This document shows positions 45,601 to 59,800 of a stretch of 64,000 nt of DNA, piece by piece. The number at the start of each line of letters is the position of its first letter. Positions within the stretch are counted from its first letter, which is position 1. Made by a program: the position numbers and the translations under genes. The notes below the pieces were generated by a model, which worked only from the letters and a program-made list of their open reading frames with translations, did not search any database and was not told the DNA's origin. The stretch is taken from NCBI GenBank assembly GCA_025677825.1, contig JAIXMO010000012.1:62001-126000 (forward strand). The letters run 5' to 3'. This DNA is from Helicostylum pulchrum (taxonomy: Eukaryota > Mucoromycota > Mucoromycetes > Mucorales > Mucoraceae).

Positions 45601-48600
45601 TGAATTGAATATTGAAAGGACCTGTAATGTTTAATGCGCGACCGATCTTGGCTGTGGCTACTTCAATCTTGCGAATGGTTTCAGGGTCTAAATCTTGAGG
45701 CGGTAAAACAAGTGTGGCATCACCAGAGTGAACACCAGCGTTCTCTACATGCTCGGAGATAACATGCATAATAAGTTTACCGTCAAGTGCAACTGCATCC
45801 ATATCGACTTCCTTGGCTTCTTCAATATACTTTGTAATGACAACTGGGTGGTCACGAGAGACAGCGGCAGCTTCTCTTAAATAAGCAGCAAGATCGTCTT
45901 TAGAGAATACAACGTTCATAGCAGCACCTGAAAGAACATAGGAAGGTCTGACAAGAACAGGGAAACCAACATTATCACAAAAGACTTCAGCTTCTTCATA
46001 ACTCGTTAATTCTTTCCACTGAGGTTGATCTACGCCAATACTATCACACATACGAGAGAACTTGTATCGATTTTCGGCATTATCAATCATTTCGGGGGAT
46101 GTACCAAGTACTTTGACATTTTGTCTGTAAAGAGGTAATGCAATATTGTTGGGAGTTTGACCACCCATTGCCATTAATACTCCAGAAGACTTTTCAATTT
46201 CGTAAATATCCAAGATACGTTCCAAAGTAATGTTTTCAAAATAAAGACGGTCGGCTTCATCGTAATCGGTAGAGACAGTCTCGGGGTTGTAATTGACCAT
46301 GACGGTCTTGAGACCTTGCTCTCGAATGGTACGGATAGCACGAACTGCACACCAATCGAACTCAACAGAGGAACCAATACGGTATACACCAGATCCAAGT
46401 ACCATAATACCGTTATCTTCAAAATCGACATCGTGTTCAACAGCGTTATAGGTCATGTACAAGTAGTTTGTAAAGGCAGGGAATTCAGCAGCCACAGTAT
46501 CAATTTGTTTTACAAACGGAATGACACCGTACTCTTGACGAAGTCTACGTACAGCCAATTCATTACTATTCAAATGGTGTGCAATTTGACGATCGGAGAA
46601 CCCAAGTTGTTTAGCAGATCTTAGCAAATTACCAGGTACGTTTGATTTATTAAAGTTGTCCATACGTCTGCCTAACATCACAATATGTTGCAGCTTGTTC
46701 AAGAACCATTTATCAATATTGGTCATTTCCCAAATCTTATCCACGGAGTATCCTTTGGTCATGGCATTAGCAATAGCAAATAAACGTTGATCGGATGGGT
46801 TGGTTAATTCAAAATCGATTTCTTCGTCCGAGACAAAATCGTTTTCACTAAAACCAACAAAGTTACCGTCAATGGCACGAATGGCTTTTTGAATGGTTTC
46901 TTCAAATGTACGGCCGATAGCCATTACTTCTCCAACGGATTTCATGGAGGATGAAAGCTCGGTGCTGACACGGTTGAATTTTTTGAGATCCCAACGAGGG
47001 ATTTTGACAACGACGTAATCAAGAGAGGGCTCGAAACAGGCACAGGTGACCTTGGTAACACTGTTCTTGATTTCGTTCAAGGGGATACCTAAACCGAGCT
47101 TAGCAGCAACAAACGCAAGAGGGTAACCAGTGGCCTTGGAAGCAAGAGCAGAAGAACGAGAAAGACGAGCATTGACTTCAATAATACAGTATTCTTTACT
47201 GAAAGGGTTCAAAGCATACTGAATATTACATTCACCAACAACACCTAAATGACGAATTACGTTGACAGCTGTGGTACGAAGCATATTATAATCGTCATCA
47301 GAAAGTGTTTGTGAGGGCGCAATAACGATGGAATCACCAGTATGAATACCAAGTGGATCGAAATTCTCCATGTTACATACAGTAATACAGTTATCTCGAC
47401 AATCACGTACAACTTCATATTCAATTTCTTTCCAACCCTTCATGGATTTTTCAATCAGGACTTGAGGGGAGGTAGCAAAGGCCTTGTTACAAAGTGCTAC
47501 AAGTTCTTTATCGTTATCAGCAAACCCGGATCCAAGACCACCAAGCGCGTATGCTGCACGACAAATAACGGGGTATCCGATACGGTTAGCGGCTTCGAGG
47601 GCTTCATCAATAGTAATAGCGGAAGAGGCTGGAGCGCTCTTTTCGTTGATTTCGGCAAGTGCGTCGTTAAACAAGTCTCGGTCCTCAGTGGTAATGATGG
47701 TATCGATAGACGTACCAAGCACTTTAACACCCAAACTTTCAAATTCGTCTTTTAAGGCGATACCTACACTAAGCGCGGTTTGTCCACCAAATGTAACATA
47801 GATACCGTCAGGCTTTTCATACAGAATTACTTTACGAACGTACTCTGGTGTTACGGGTAAGAAGTAAACCTTGTCGGCTAAACCTTTTGAGGTTTGAATA
47901 GTAGCAATGTTAGGGTTGATCAAGACAGTGTAGATACCTTCTTCTTTAAGGGCCTTAATGGCTTGAGAACCAGAGTAATCAAATTCACCGGCTTGACCAA
48001 TGGAAAGACCACCAGAACCAAGTACAAGTACCTTGTTGACATGTACACGAGGGTTCTTGTTTTGGTTTTCGATAATGTCTCCACCAGGCATGTGAACAGG
48101 TACCAAAGTCTTCTTTTCAAGACACTCTTTGATGTTGTTTAAAAAGACGTCAAATAAAAACTCAGTATCACGAGGACCGGGCGTAGATTCAGGATGGAAT
48201 TGAACAGAGAAAACAGGAAGACTCTTATGAATGACACCTTCATTGGAGCCATCGTTGGCATTGACAAATAGTTCCTGATAGTCTTGAGGTAAAGAAGAAG
48301 CATCTACTGCATAACCATGGTTCTGAGAAGTAATGTAACAGCGTCCTGAAAGTAAACTGGTACATGGAATATTTTGACCACGGTTACCGTACTTCATCTT
48401 GAGGGTCTTTGCACCTGCTGCTAAAGCCATGATTTGATGACCTAAACAAATACCAAATACAGGCTTCTTTAAGTTTTTCAAATACTTGCGCATGTTTTCG
48501 ATAGTGATATCAATGGTGGTGGGATCACCAGGTCCGTTAGAAAGGAAAAGACCATCGTAACTGTCCATAGGTTCAGCGTTAAAGTCGTAGTCCCAAGGGA

Positions 48601-49596
48601 CTACTTTAAGTTCTACACCACGGTAGACAAAGCAACGGATTTGGTTGTATTTCATACCAATATCAACAGCTATAATACGCATGACACGACCACAGGGAGT
48701 CTTGATAGCCTTGGCAGGATCAGGATAATATATCTTGGGTTCCTTTAAAGATACCTCAGCTACCAAGTTTTTATTATTTGGATCAACCCAATCGACATTT
48801 TGATAATTGATCATCCAGCGTTCAGAATCGGGCACATCAGATTTACTTGCTAAACCTAATGCAGAAGCAGCAGCGTCTACGGAACTAGCAGCAACAGATT
48901 TAGGAAACAAAATCTTTGCTAATAAGACACCTTGTATACGAATTTTTTTTGTCATGGCACGCGTATCGATACCGTACAGAGCAGGTACATTATTTTCTTT
49001 CAACCAGGTTGAAAGTGAAGAGGAAGCCAAATAGTGTGAGTAGTCCTTTGCATAATTACCAACAATTAAACCGGCGACATGGATTTGATTGGATTCAAAG
49101 TATTTGGGAATGTCTTTGAGAAACTCGTCCATTTCGGTACGTGAGGGTACACCATAATTACCAACCAAGGGAAAAGTAAGGACCAGGATTTGACCACGAT
49201 AAGATGGATCGGTTAAAGATTCGGGGTAGCCAACCATACCTATTTTTTAACGGGGTTATTTTTTAAATTATTAGACTAAAAAGAAAGAGAGGTTTCACTT
49301 TGAAAAAAAAAAAAAAACTTACCAGTTTGGAATACACATTCACCAGAAATACTCTTGTTTTCTGAACCAAATGAAATACCTTGATAGCTAGATCCGTCCT
49401 GTAATAAAAGTGTGGCAGTTGTCACGTCTTTATCGTCATAGGCGGTTACAGGACGATGTGGCTCGGAAGGAGAGCGAGGTGATATGACAGGAAGCGGAGT
49501 AGCATTTGCAGCAGGAGCAGGAATATGAGCAGAAGTACGAATTGTATGAACCATCCCAGTTGCTGTAACAGGAGGAACGGTGTAGTTTGGGTCCAT
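42674..49596 (-). CDS. URA2: CAD-type carbamoyl-phosphate synthetase / aspartate carbamoyltransferase (Ura2)
   Basis: Two exons (49323-49596 and 42674-49239) give 2,279 residues, near the fungal norm. Domains in order: a Pro/Thr/Ala-rich N-terminus; CPSase small subunit with glutaminase Cys in [13 protein letters not shown] and His/Glu in FSVQFHPE; two CPSase large-subunit ATP-grasp halves ([36 protein letters not shown]); an MGS-like allosteric region ([20 protein letters not shown]); a dihydroorotase-like domain without the His-x-His metal motif; a linker; and aspartate transcarbamylase with [17 protein letters not shown] and [14 protein letters not shown]. It catalyses the first two steps of pyrimidine synthesis. 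The inactive dihydroorotase domain is standard in fungi, where a separate enzyme does that step. Confidence 0.97.
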
Positions 49597-50049
49597 AGTT
49601 TTTTTTTTATAAAAAAGAAAAGAGAAGAAAAAAGTTTTTCTTATTTTACGACAACTATTATAATTACTTTTTAAGAAAAAACAAATAAAAAAATACACAA
49701 ATAAAATTATTCTTACGCGTCAAAATGTTGTTTATAAGAGAGAGAGAAAAGCTTTTTTTTACAGTTAAAAAAAAGGGTTTATTTATAATAAAAAATTGCC
49801 AGCTAAAAGATGCTGAAAAGAACAATCGTTTCAAACAAGATGCGTTTTTATACTAGCAGGAAAAAAAAAAAAAAAAAAAGTCCTATTTAATTAACCAATA
49901 GTACTGGTTTATCAGTGAGACCACCAAGGGTTAAAGAGAGACTGTTTAACGAAGGGAAAAAAAAAAACGGTTATTAATAGACGTGCTTTTTGTAAAGTTT
50001 TCAGCCTTTTTTTTTTTTTGCCCCTTTTTTTTTCTCATTAATTTATGTT
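49597..50049. promoter_or_regulatory. Divergent promoter region of URA2 and CCH1
   Basis: A 453-bp spacer between two divergently transcribed genes. It contains pyrimidine tracts just upstream of each start, a poly-A run near 49861-49879 and a GA-rich short repeat near 49739-49748. No obvious TATA box can be singled out in the AT background. Confidence 0.45.
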
Positions 50050-53000
50050 ATGCTTTCAGTACGAAAATCAAAAAATAATAAAAATGTGTCAAAGAAACCG
50101 TATAAACATATGAATGAGAATTTACTAATTGATACTTCTAATGACCAAACTGGTTTGCAAGATGATGAGCAAGAAGCCTTCATGTCTTTTACACCAAAGA
50201 CAACAGATATTCAACGTAGATATACCCAAAAGAAACCCGTTCGTATAGATGATTTTATAACTAATTTTGAGCAAGAAAGAAGTCCTTCACTACCAACAAC
50301 ACCATCTATCATTATTCAAGATAATAATAATTTGATCGAAGATGAATTTGACGATTTTTCGGATACGGCCAGATTAACAGTAAATGCTTCATCTGTTTCT
50401 GGCTTCAGCCGAAACAAGCAACAGCCATCAGATCATAGGTCTTCTATTCAATATCAAAGGACATCCAAACTATATGAACCTGCTATTATAGACCCAGAAA
50501 TCGATCAAAGGACAAGAAGATTAAATAAAGTTATTCATTTTGATAAGAGTGCTGTTATCAGAAAACTTTCTAGATCCATACGTAGAGTATCAAAAAGAGT
50601 TATCAATGTACATAATAATAATAGTGATAGTATCTCTCAGCCTAAGCAGCAGCAAAATATACAGCAGCAACAACATCGTACTACCGTATCTGAACAACCA
50701 AATGATCATGATTCTGATACCTCTTCTTTTATAAATGAAGTTATACCTTTAAGTAAACCCATCTCGTCCAATAACCCACCACCACCACCACCACCTGATT
50801 CACCACAAAATACAACACTATTGCATTCTACTTCTTATTATGTAAATCCAGAACAAAAGGATACAAAAGAGTATATCGTGTTGAGTGGAGATAGTTTAAA
50901 ATTACTTTCTCCTGCAAATCCATTTCGAATGTGTTTGGCAAATATGTTGTGCTGGAAGTAAGCATATAAACAACAACCTCCAAAAAAAAAAGTACAAAAA
51001 GTAACTTATCTTTTTTATATAGATGGTTTGAAACTATCATGATGTTTCTTTTAGTTTTACACGGTACAACACTACTAGCTGTTGGATGGGGTGTAGATCC
51101 TGACCCAGAACCACCAAAGAGATGGTTAGGTAGTTGGGACCAATATATGCTCTTGGTGATATTTTCGTTATACACGTAAAAGAAAAAGTTTTTTGATTTA
51201 TTTAAAAACGACAACTAAAATGTTTTTTTTTTTTTTGGTTCTGTAGATTGGTCATGTTATGTCGTATTGTGGTATATGGTCTTTTTCAGAACCCAAATAA
51301 TGCGAAAACCGCATTTTTAAGACACAGTTGGAACCGAATAGATTTTGTAGCGATTGTTGCGTACTGGATTGATTTTGCTTTACTGATGACAGGACAAGAA
51401 ATTATTGATGATATCGGAAGAAGATTGCTTGTTTTTAAAATGCTATCTGCATTAATTTTGCTGAGGTTACTCAACCTTACCGATGGAAGTAAAGTCATTT
51501 TAAATAGTTTGAAAAAAGCTGCGCCGTTGTTGGTGAATGTGTTGTTTTTTGTCTTGTTCTTTTTTGTTATTTTTGCGTAATGTATTTTTGTTATTTTTTT
51601 TTAATATGCAAGTGTATATTAACCCCTTTAATATAGAATCATTGGTGTGCAGTCTTTTAAAGGATCGTTTAAAAGGCATTGTGTATGGCATGGTAATTTA
51701 CCTTTTATATAAAAGAATTGCGAGAACTCTCCCCCCTTTTTAACTAATAACTTGGTAGATCCCGAAGATTATGATAATACGGTAGAGCTAAGCCAATACT
51801 GTGGCGGGTTCATAAATGCAACAGGTGACATTGTACCTTACATTTTAAAGGACGGTAACTCTGCACCTTGGTCAAAAGGCTTTATTTGTGAAAATGGCTT
51901 AACATGTGAAGAAACCGAGAACCCATTTGGTGGAACCATTAGTTTTGATAATATTTTTGAATCCATGTTACTTGTCATGATTATCACTGGTGGTAAAAAA
52001 AAAAAAAAGTTAAATACATACAAAATAATAATTATAATTAACGATAATTAATAATAGTACAATCATGGACGGATCGTATGTACGATATGATGGACGCAGA
52101 ATACTTTGTTGCAAGTCTTTACTTTATTATTATCGTGATTGTGATGAACTTTTGGCTGATTAATTTGTTTATTGCGGTTATCACTGAAATGTTTGCTAAA
52201 GTAAGAGAGGATTCACAACATTCGGCGTTTACAAACTCGAAAGCAAGACCTGTTTTAGCTGACGATGATGAAAAAGGTTGGGCGTATAACGAATCGCACG
52301 ATAAGATAAAAAAGGCTCAAAAGAAGTCGCCTCTTAATATTTTGGTCACTGTGTTGAAGCCGTTTTGGATCCTGTTGGTTGTCGCGGATTTACTATGTAT
52401 GGCTTCGAAAAACAATGGTATGTCGGATGAAGAAGTGTTTGCGTTACGGACAGCTGAACTGGTGTTCTCGTTGGCTTTTTTGGTCGAAATTATTTTAAGG
52501 CTGCTTAATCAAATTGGCGATTTAAAAGGGTTCTTTAAATCAAAGATGAATTCAACAGATTTATTGGTGGCTACTGTTACGTGTGTAATTCAAATTCCTG
52601 TGATTAGAAATCATACCATGGTGTATATTTGGTTTTCGGGGTTTCAGGTATTGAGAATTTATAGGCTGGTTGTAGCTGTACCTCGGTTAAGAACGTTAAT
52701 GTCTCGTGTACTGGGTAGTGTGCACGGTTTAATCAATTTATCTTTTTTCATTGTGCTGGCTACGTTTATTACAGCGATTATTGCGTACCAGTTATTTGAA
52801 GGAGCAGTACCCTCTGATTCCGGCGAAGAAATGCGTTTCTTTTCAGTGTACAATTCGTTTGTTAGTTTATATCAGCTGTTCTCTGGAGAAGATTGGACGA
52901 CGGTACTTTATGCGGTGATGGAGGCAGGTTCAACGAATGGAAATAGTGCCATATACGCTTTGTTCTTGGTGTTTTGGTTTGCGTTTTCTAATTTTGTGCT

Positions 53001-56000
53001 GGTGAATATGTTTATTGCGGTTCTGATGGAGAATTTTGAAATTGCCGAAAACGATAAACGTCGAAACCAAATTTTGCACTACATGCAAAAGACAGAAAAT
53101 GAACTGGATAAAAAGACGGTGGTGAGCAGATGGAATATCTACCGTTATTTCAAATCGCAGCCCAAGGAGCTGGACGTTAAAAATATTCCAAGTAATTTAG
53201 TGCTTTCTGTGCAAAAGAATATTGTACGTGAATTTATGAATGAAGCAGATCATCAAAACGAACCTGTGCTGATGTCTTCTAAAATTGAACAAGAACAGCA
53301 ACACGGTGTGCTACGAAAGATACAAGGGTTTTTATCCGATATCTTTCCTGATCCTAATGCAGACTTGGCAAAGCAATCGAAATTGACGAACAGAACTTCT
53401 TTATACTTGGACCCGGCTGCAAACGCGTTTGATCAGGCAGGTACGTTTTATGACTTTAAAAAGAGAGGTGGAGAAATGAGCGAGCCAAGATCGTTGAGGT
53501 ACTTGGTCGACCCTTCGTTACGTGAAAATGTGGCCAGTAGGTTTCAGCAGGAGACTGCCGATCACGATATAGAAGAACGAAGAGCTTTGAAGCGTGATTT
53601 TATTTTGGCGCATCCCAGTTACGATAAATCGCTGTACTTGTTTTCACCAAGTAATAGAATCAGAAGATGGTGTCAGTTGATTGTGCAGCCAAGTCGTGGT
53701 GAACGTACGTTTGGTGTCCCTGCTGCAAGATGGAAAAGTATCATCTTTTTAACAATCATTACACTTTGTGTGATTGCCAATGTGGTTTTAACAGTGTATA
53801 ATTCTCCTGTCTATCAGTTTCAGCATCGTGATAATCCTACAGCAGTGATGAGAATGATTTATGCAGATTATGCGTTTACAGTTATATTTACGTTTGAGTT
53901 CTTTGTTAAAGTGATTGCAGATGGTCTTATATTGACGCCCAATGCGTACATGTTAAACGGGTGGAACTTGTTGGATTTGTTTGTCTTGATTTCTTTGTAC
54001 ATGTCCAATTTCGGAAGGTTCTCGGGCTCTACAGGGTTAGAGCGTGGGTTCCGTGCGTTTAAAGCGTTGAGGGCGTTACGATTGATCAATTTGTTGGGAC
54101 CTGCCAAGGAAACGTTTACGGCTATTTTGGTGACTGGACTACCGCGTATTCTTGATGCAGCAGCGTTAGGTCTTTGTCTGATTGTACCGTTCGCTCTGTA
54201 CGGTCAAAATATTTTTATGGGACTGTTTTATAACTGTAACGATGACGATGTGCTACAAAAGAATACGTGTCTGCATGAAGGCATGATGTCGATGCAAGAA
54301 CCGCAACCGGATGATGCGTCAGTGTATATGCCTCGTATTTGGACCAACCCGTATGTCTACAGCTTTGATTCGTTTTGGAGCTCGCTTTTGATCTTGTTTG
54401 AGATTTGTTCGGGAGAAGGGTGGATTGATGTGTTGACGACTAGTATGAGTGTTATGGGTAAAGATTTAGCGACACAGCAAGATGCTAGTCAGTTATGGGG
54501 TATCTTTTTCATGGTGTATAATTTAGCTGGGTCGGTATTTATTATTTCGTTGTTCTTGGGTGTTGTGATTGAGAACTTTACGAGAAGAAATGGTACGGCG
54601 TACTTGACCAGTGATCAAAGACGGTGGTTGGACTTAAAGAAGTTGTTGAACCAGATTCGACCTGCTAAGCGACCTAAAGTGATGCCGACAAACGCTATTC
54701 GAAAGTTGTGTTTTAATTTGACGGTAGAGAAGAGAGGAAACTTTTACAAGTTTATGACGGTGATTGTGTCGCTTAATATTTTGTTCATGTGTACAGATAC
54801 AGCGCGAGAATCGGACGGTGCTGATATGGACAATGGGTCCGCGGGCTGGAGTCGAGCAAAAATCTATATTTATTTGGCGTTTATTATCATCTACTGGCTT
54901 GAAATCTTGATCAAATTATTGGGGCTCGGATGGAAATCGTTCAGAAAAAACCTTTGGAATTTGTTTGATTTAACCATGGTGATTGGAAGTTTTATCACAG
55001 CGATTATTACGTTGGGAAACCCCAACTTGCAGCTCAATGTCGAAAGTCAAAAGTTGTTCATGACGGCACTGTGCTTCAAGTTGGTGCAACGCAGTGATAG
55101 TTTAAACCAGTTGTTTACTACCATGGCAGCGTCGGCTTACCAAATTGTCAATGTGTTTGCAGTGTGGTTTGTGGTGTTAACGACGTACGCGATTATGTTT
55201 ATGCAGATCTTTGGGCTGACAAAGTATGGGCCTAGTGCGCAAACGGAACATGTTAATTTTAGGTCGTATAGTAATACAATGATTTCGCTGGTGAGGTACT
55301 CGACTGGTGAAGGGTGGAACGCCGTCATGCATGATTTTACTATTGAGCATCCAAACTGTATTGTGGCGGAAGACTATTTGGATTCCGATTGCGGGTCGTT
55401 ACGGTGGTCCTACTTCTTGTTCTTGACGTTTAATATTATCTCAATGTATATCTTTATCGCTATCTTTGTTGCGGTGGTTGCAGACAACTTTTCGTATGTG
55501 TATCAGATTAAGGCGAATTTCTCGTTGGTGAACCGAGACGAGATTCGAAAGTTTAAAATGATTTGGGCGTCTGTTGATACACAAAGAACGGGGTATGTGA
55601 GACCGAAACAGTATATGACGCTGTGGAGGAAATTAGAAGGTATTTTTAACGTACGTGTGTTTGAGCCTGAATTCTCGATCAAGAGTTTAGTAAGTGAGTG
55701 TAGTAGTACAAGTACAAATGCTATTGTTACCAATGATCTGCATGGGTTGGATTTGGCAGCGTTAAATCAGAAATTAAATTTGTTGGATAAAAGAGAGATT
55801 CATAAAAGGAGACATGATTTAGAAAAGATTTATTGGGAGACGGCGTTGGTTGAATCGACGCGAGGTGTATCGTTTAACCAAATGTTGCTTATGCTTGCAC
55901 AACGAAAATTGATTGTTCCTGAGAACGCACTTATGTAAGTTTTTTAATATTACATACGTTGTGATTTATTATTTGTTAAACACGGCTTTTTTATATATAT

Positions 56001-56642
56001 ATGTTGTATGTAGATTGGAAGAGCTTCTACAAAACCAAAAGAAAGATGAAGCGATTCATACTCTAGTTTCGATTGATAGAATTCGAGGGTTATTAGAAAC
56101 GGTTGTTTTAAGAAAAAAATTCCTTAAACATCTTGCAAGCAAGAGACAAAATGAGGGTAAAGTAACCTTTTTTGTGTTATGTTGCACAATGGTCCACTGA
56201 TTATTTTTTTATAATAGTACCTGCTATTGTTATTGACAACGGTGATGTCGCAGTAACACAATCACATGAAGGAAATAGTCATACACCAATCAGTACGCAT
56301 CATGATCTCGGGTCTCACAACGGTGATTCTGTTATCTCTTCATTCAAGTAAGCATAAATATGCGTAAAATCATAAACTTTTTGTTAACTTTAAAATTTTG
56401 TGTTAGTTACAGCAACGCTTCAATTTATGATCATTATTTGTCAAGTGAAGAAGAGGATGAAATTGAACAGGGTCTTTTTGAAGAACAAGAAGAAGAAGAA
56501 GAGGAAGAAAGTATAATTGAAGATGTAAAATCTCATGATATCTGGAAAGGTAAAATTATACCTAGACATATAAAAAAAAAGACATGGTATTCATTTCATT
56601 TTTTTAATATGCATAGAAATGTTGAGAAATGCAGACAGGTAA
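50050..56642 (+). CDS. CCH1: Voltage-gated high-affinity calcium channel alpha subunit Cch1
   Basis: About ten exons encode roughly 2,000 residues. A disordered N-terminal tail (MLSVRKSKNNKNVSKKPYKH) leads into four six-helix repeats. Repeat I spans small exons 51023 to about 52100; repeats II-IV sit in the large exon from about 52078 to 55935. S4-type segments have spaced arginines (VLRIYRLVVAVPRLRTLM; FRAFKALRALRLINLLGPAK). Pore loops read TGVQSWTDRM (I), SGEDWTTVLY (II), CSGEGWIDVL (III) and STGEGWNAVM (IV). A Glu-rich C-terminal tail ends with EMLRNADR after a last short exon. Cch1 works with Mid1 at the plasma membrane for store- or stress-driven calcium uptake. The acidic selectivity residue is missing in repeat I, as in other fungal Cch1 proteins. 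Confidence 0.95.
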
Positions 56643-56815
56643 AGGAGGCTTATTTTACAAAAGATGATTTTAAAAGAAACAAGTCACGATTTCTTCCTTT
56701 TTTTTTGGGACGACTTTTTTTTTTTTTTTTTTTTTTTTTTCATGTAATAAAAAAAAGCTTTATATATATTTTTGTTAAATCTCTTTTACATCGAAAAACT
56801 TTTTTAAAAAACATT
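56643..56815. other. Short spacer with poly-T tract before MAK21
   Basis: Only 173 bp separate the CCH1 stop from the MAK21 start on the same strand. It contains a T run of about 22 (56718-56739), so CCH1 termination and the MAK21 promoter must be packed together. Confidence 0.5.
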
Positions 56816-59800
56816 ATGGCAGGCGTCGATAGAAAGAGTAAACCAAGAGACAACAAGTCTTTTGATAAAAAGTCAAACAAATCGTTTGATAAAAAATCAG
56901 ATAAACCTTCAGATAAACAAGTCAAGTTTAACAAGACAGACGAAAAGAATCCCTTCCATGCACGAAACGATAAACTTCAAGAAGCCATTTTGGCTTTAGG
57001 TGGAACTAAAGGTGACCTCAAGTATTTAGAAGACGTTGATACCGAGGAAACTGAGAATTTAGTTACTGGTGCCGATGAAAAGGCAGAGGTAAGAAGAAGA
57101 GAATTTTTTTTTAAAAAGAATTTTTTTTTTGACAGCATAAATTTTTTTGTTAGGCTTCTCTTCAAAAGGAATTAAAGAGTTTCATGAACAATATTGGTTT
57201 ATCTGCTGTAAAGTACGATCAAGAAATCGATACTGAAGATGAAATTGAGGAAGAAGAGGAAGAAGAGGAAGAATCTGAAGCAGAGGTAGCTGAAGAGGAA
57301 GAATCTGAAGAAGAATCTTCTGAAGCCGAATCCGAAGCAGAGGAAGAACAAGTACCTGTTGCTGTTGCTATTTCTGATATGAAGATTCATGAACCCAAGA
57401 GAATTCCCAGCAAGAATTTGGTAAGCAAAAATCTTTTTTTTATGCATGTCAATCTTGACACATTTTTTTTTTAACACACTATTTTTTTTTGACAGCTTGT
57501 AGAACCTACACCTTTCTGGTACAAGGTCGCAGTTCCTCAAATTTCGATCCAGGGCGTTAAACGTTTATCACCTGTTGAAACCGCCGAAAAATACAGTTTT
57601 GCACGCGAATTGTTGACTGAAGAAAACACCAAATCGGAAAAGCATCCTCTTTTAACATCATCTAACCGTAGTTTTATGTCCAACATTATTACATCTGGTA
57701 CATTGAACGATAAAGTATCTGCTTTGACATTGATGTTCCGTGAATCACCTTTGCACGGTATCAAGACCTTGGACACTTTAATGGCTATGGGTAGAAAGAA
57801 GGGTAGAAACGAGTCTGTAATGGCAGTAACCAGTTTAAAGGATTTGTTTATTGGTTCTGTTTTACCTGATCGTAAAATGATTTATTTCGCTGATAGACCT
57901 CTTGCTTCCAAGGATGTTACCGAGTTGCATTTGTTGTTGTGGGTGTTTGAAGATCATCTTAAAAAGACATATCTTGAATTCCTCCAATTGATTGAAGTAA
58001 GTGTTTTGGCTCGTGTTTTTTAAAAAAAGGGGGAACAATAACTAATTTATTTATATAGGAACTCTCTCGTGATACTTTAATGCATGTTCGTAACAATATG
58101 GTCACTTGTTTACACGATCTTTTAGCTAATAAGCCGGAACAAGAACAAAATTTGCTTAAATTGCTTGTGAACAAATTAGGTGATTCCGATAACAAGGTTG
58201 CGGCTAAAACATCTCAATTGCTTATTGAATTATTAATTAAACATCCCGGCATGAAGATGTTTGTTATTCGTGAATTGGAACAACTGTTATTGCGTCCCAA
58301 TACCAGTGAAAAGGCACAATACTATTCCATTATTACCATGAACCAAACTATCTTGACTTCAAAGGATACGGATGTTGCTAACAAGCTCGTTGAATTGTAC
58401 TTTGTCTTTTTCCGTAAGCTTCTCAAGATTGTTGAGGATGAAGAAAAGGATGAGATTAAGAACAGCAAGAAGAAGGTCGAGGAAGAGGAGCCTGAGGTGC
58501 CTGAAAAGAAGAGTAAAAAGAGAGAGGCTAAAGAAAAGGCAGCAAAGAAGGAAGAATTGGAGTTGGAGGATCATCAAGCAAAGATGATTGCAGCTATTTT
58601 AACTGGTGTAAATCGTGCTTTCCATTTTGCTAATATCTCTGATGAAATGTAAGAAGAGTATTTTTGAAACCTTTTGTGTCATTATAGGTTTATTTATTTG
58701 TTTTTTTTTATTATATAGGGTCGAGAAGCATTTAGAAGTCTTGTTTAGAATGACTCATGCTAGTACATTCAATGCAGCCATTCAAGCACTTTCACTTATC
58801 TTTACGATTTCACTTGTAAAGCCAACTGTATCTGATCGTTTCTATCGTACTTTATATGAATCTTTATTAGATCCTAGAATTAGTCATTCATCTAAACAAT
58901 CCATGTACTTGAATTTACTCTTTAAAGCTATTCGTGCTGATTCGGATACACGTCGTGTCAAGGCGTATGTTAAGCGTATGGTTCAAATTGCCGCTCGTAA
59001 CCAACCTGCTTTTATCTCTGGTATCTTTTTCTTGCTTAGTCAATTGATGGACGCTCAACCTGGACTTCGTACGATGGTGATTACACCTGAAGAAGATGAT
59101 GACGAAGAGTACTTTGTTGATGCACCTGAGGAAGAAGAGGATGAAGAAAAGAGAGCCAAGATTGAACAAGAAAAGCTCAAGAGAGCCAGTCAAGGCAAGA
59201 ACGAATACGACGGTAGAAAGCGTGATCCCAGATTTAGTAATGCCGAAAAGAGTTGTTTATGGGAATTGATTCCATTCAAAACACATTACCACCCCTCTGT
59301 TGCTAAATACACAGAGCAATTGTTCGCAGGCGAGCTTATCAAAAACCAACCTGATTTACATCAATTTACTTTAATGCATTTCTTGGATAGATTTATTTAC
59401 CGTAATGCTAAAAAGAATGGATCTACCAAGGGTCAATCTATCATGCAACCTTTAAGTGGAAGTAGGCGCGATGGTGGTATCATGTTCACAAAGGGAAGTG
59501 GTATCAAACAAAACTCTGTCCCCCTTAATTCCGATAAATTCTTACAACAAAATGAAAGTCAAGTAGAGGCTGATGAAGTGTTCTTCCACAAGTATTTCAA
59601 CCAAAAGGCAGCAGCAGCACCCAAGAAGTCAAAGAAGGAAAAGACTGGAGACGAAGATGAAGAGGAGGACGAAGTGTGGCGTGCCATGATGTCATCTATA
59701 CCCGGTGGATTAGATAACGATGAAGATGAAGAAGATTTGGAAGAAGATGAAGAGGATGACGATGAAATGCGTGCTTTATTAATGGATGATGAAGACGATT

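Noticed and set aside
44691..48142. Several plus-strand open frames opposite URA2
   Set aside because: They are antisense shadows of a strongly conserved coding sequence, with no start context or splice logic of their own.
49323..49596. First URA2 exon as an independent small gene
   Set aside because: Its last residues (SGECVFQT) continue exactly into [14 protein letters not shown] of the CPSase small subunit across a GT-AG intron.
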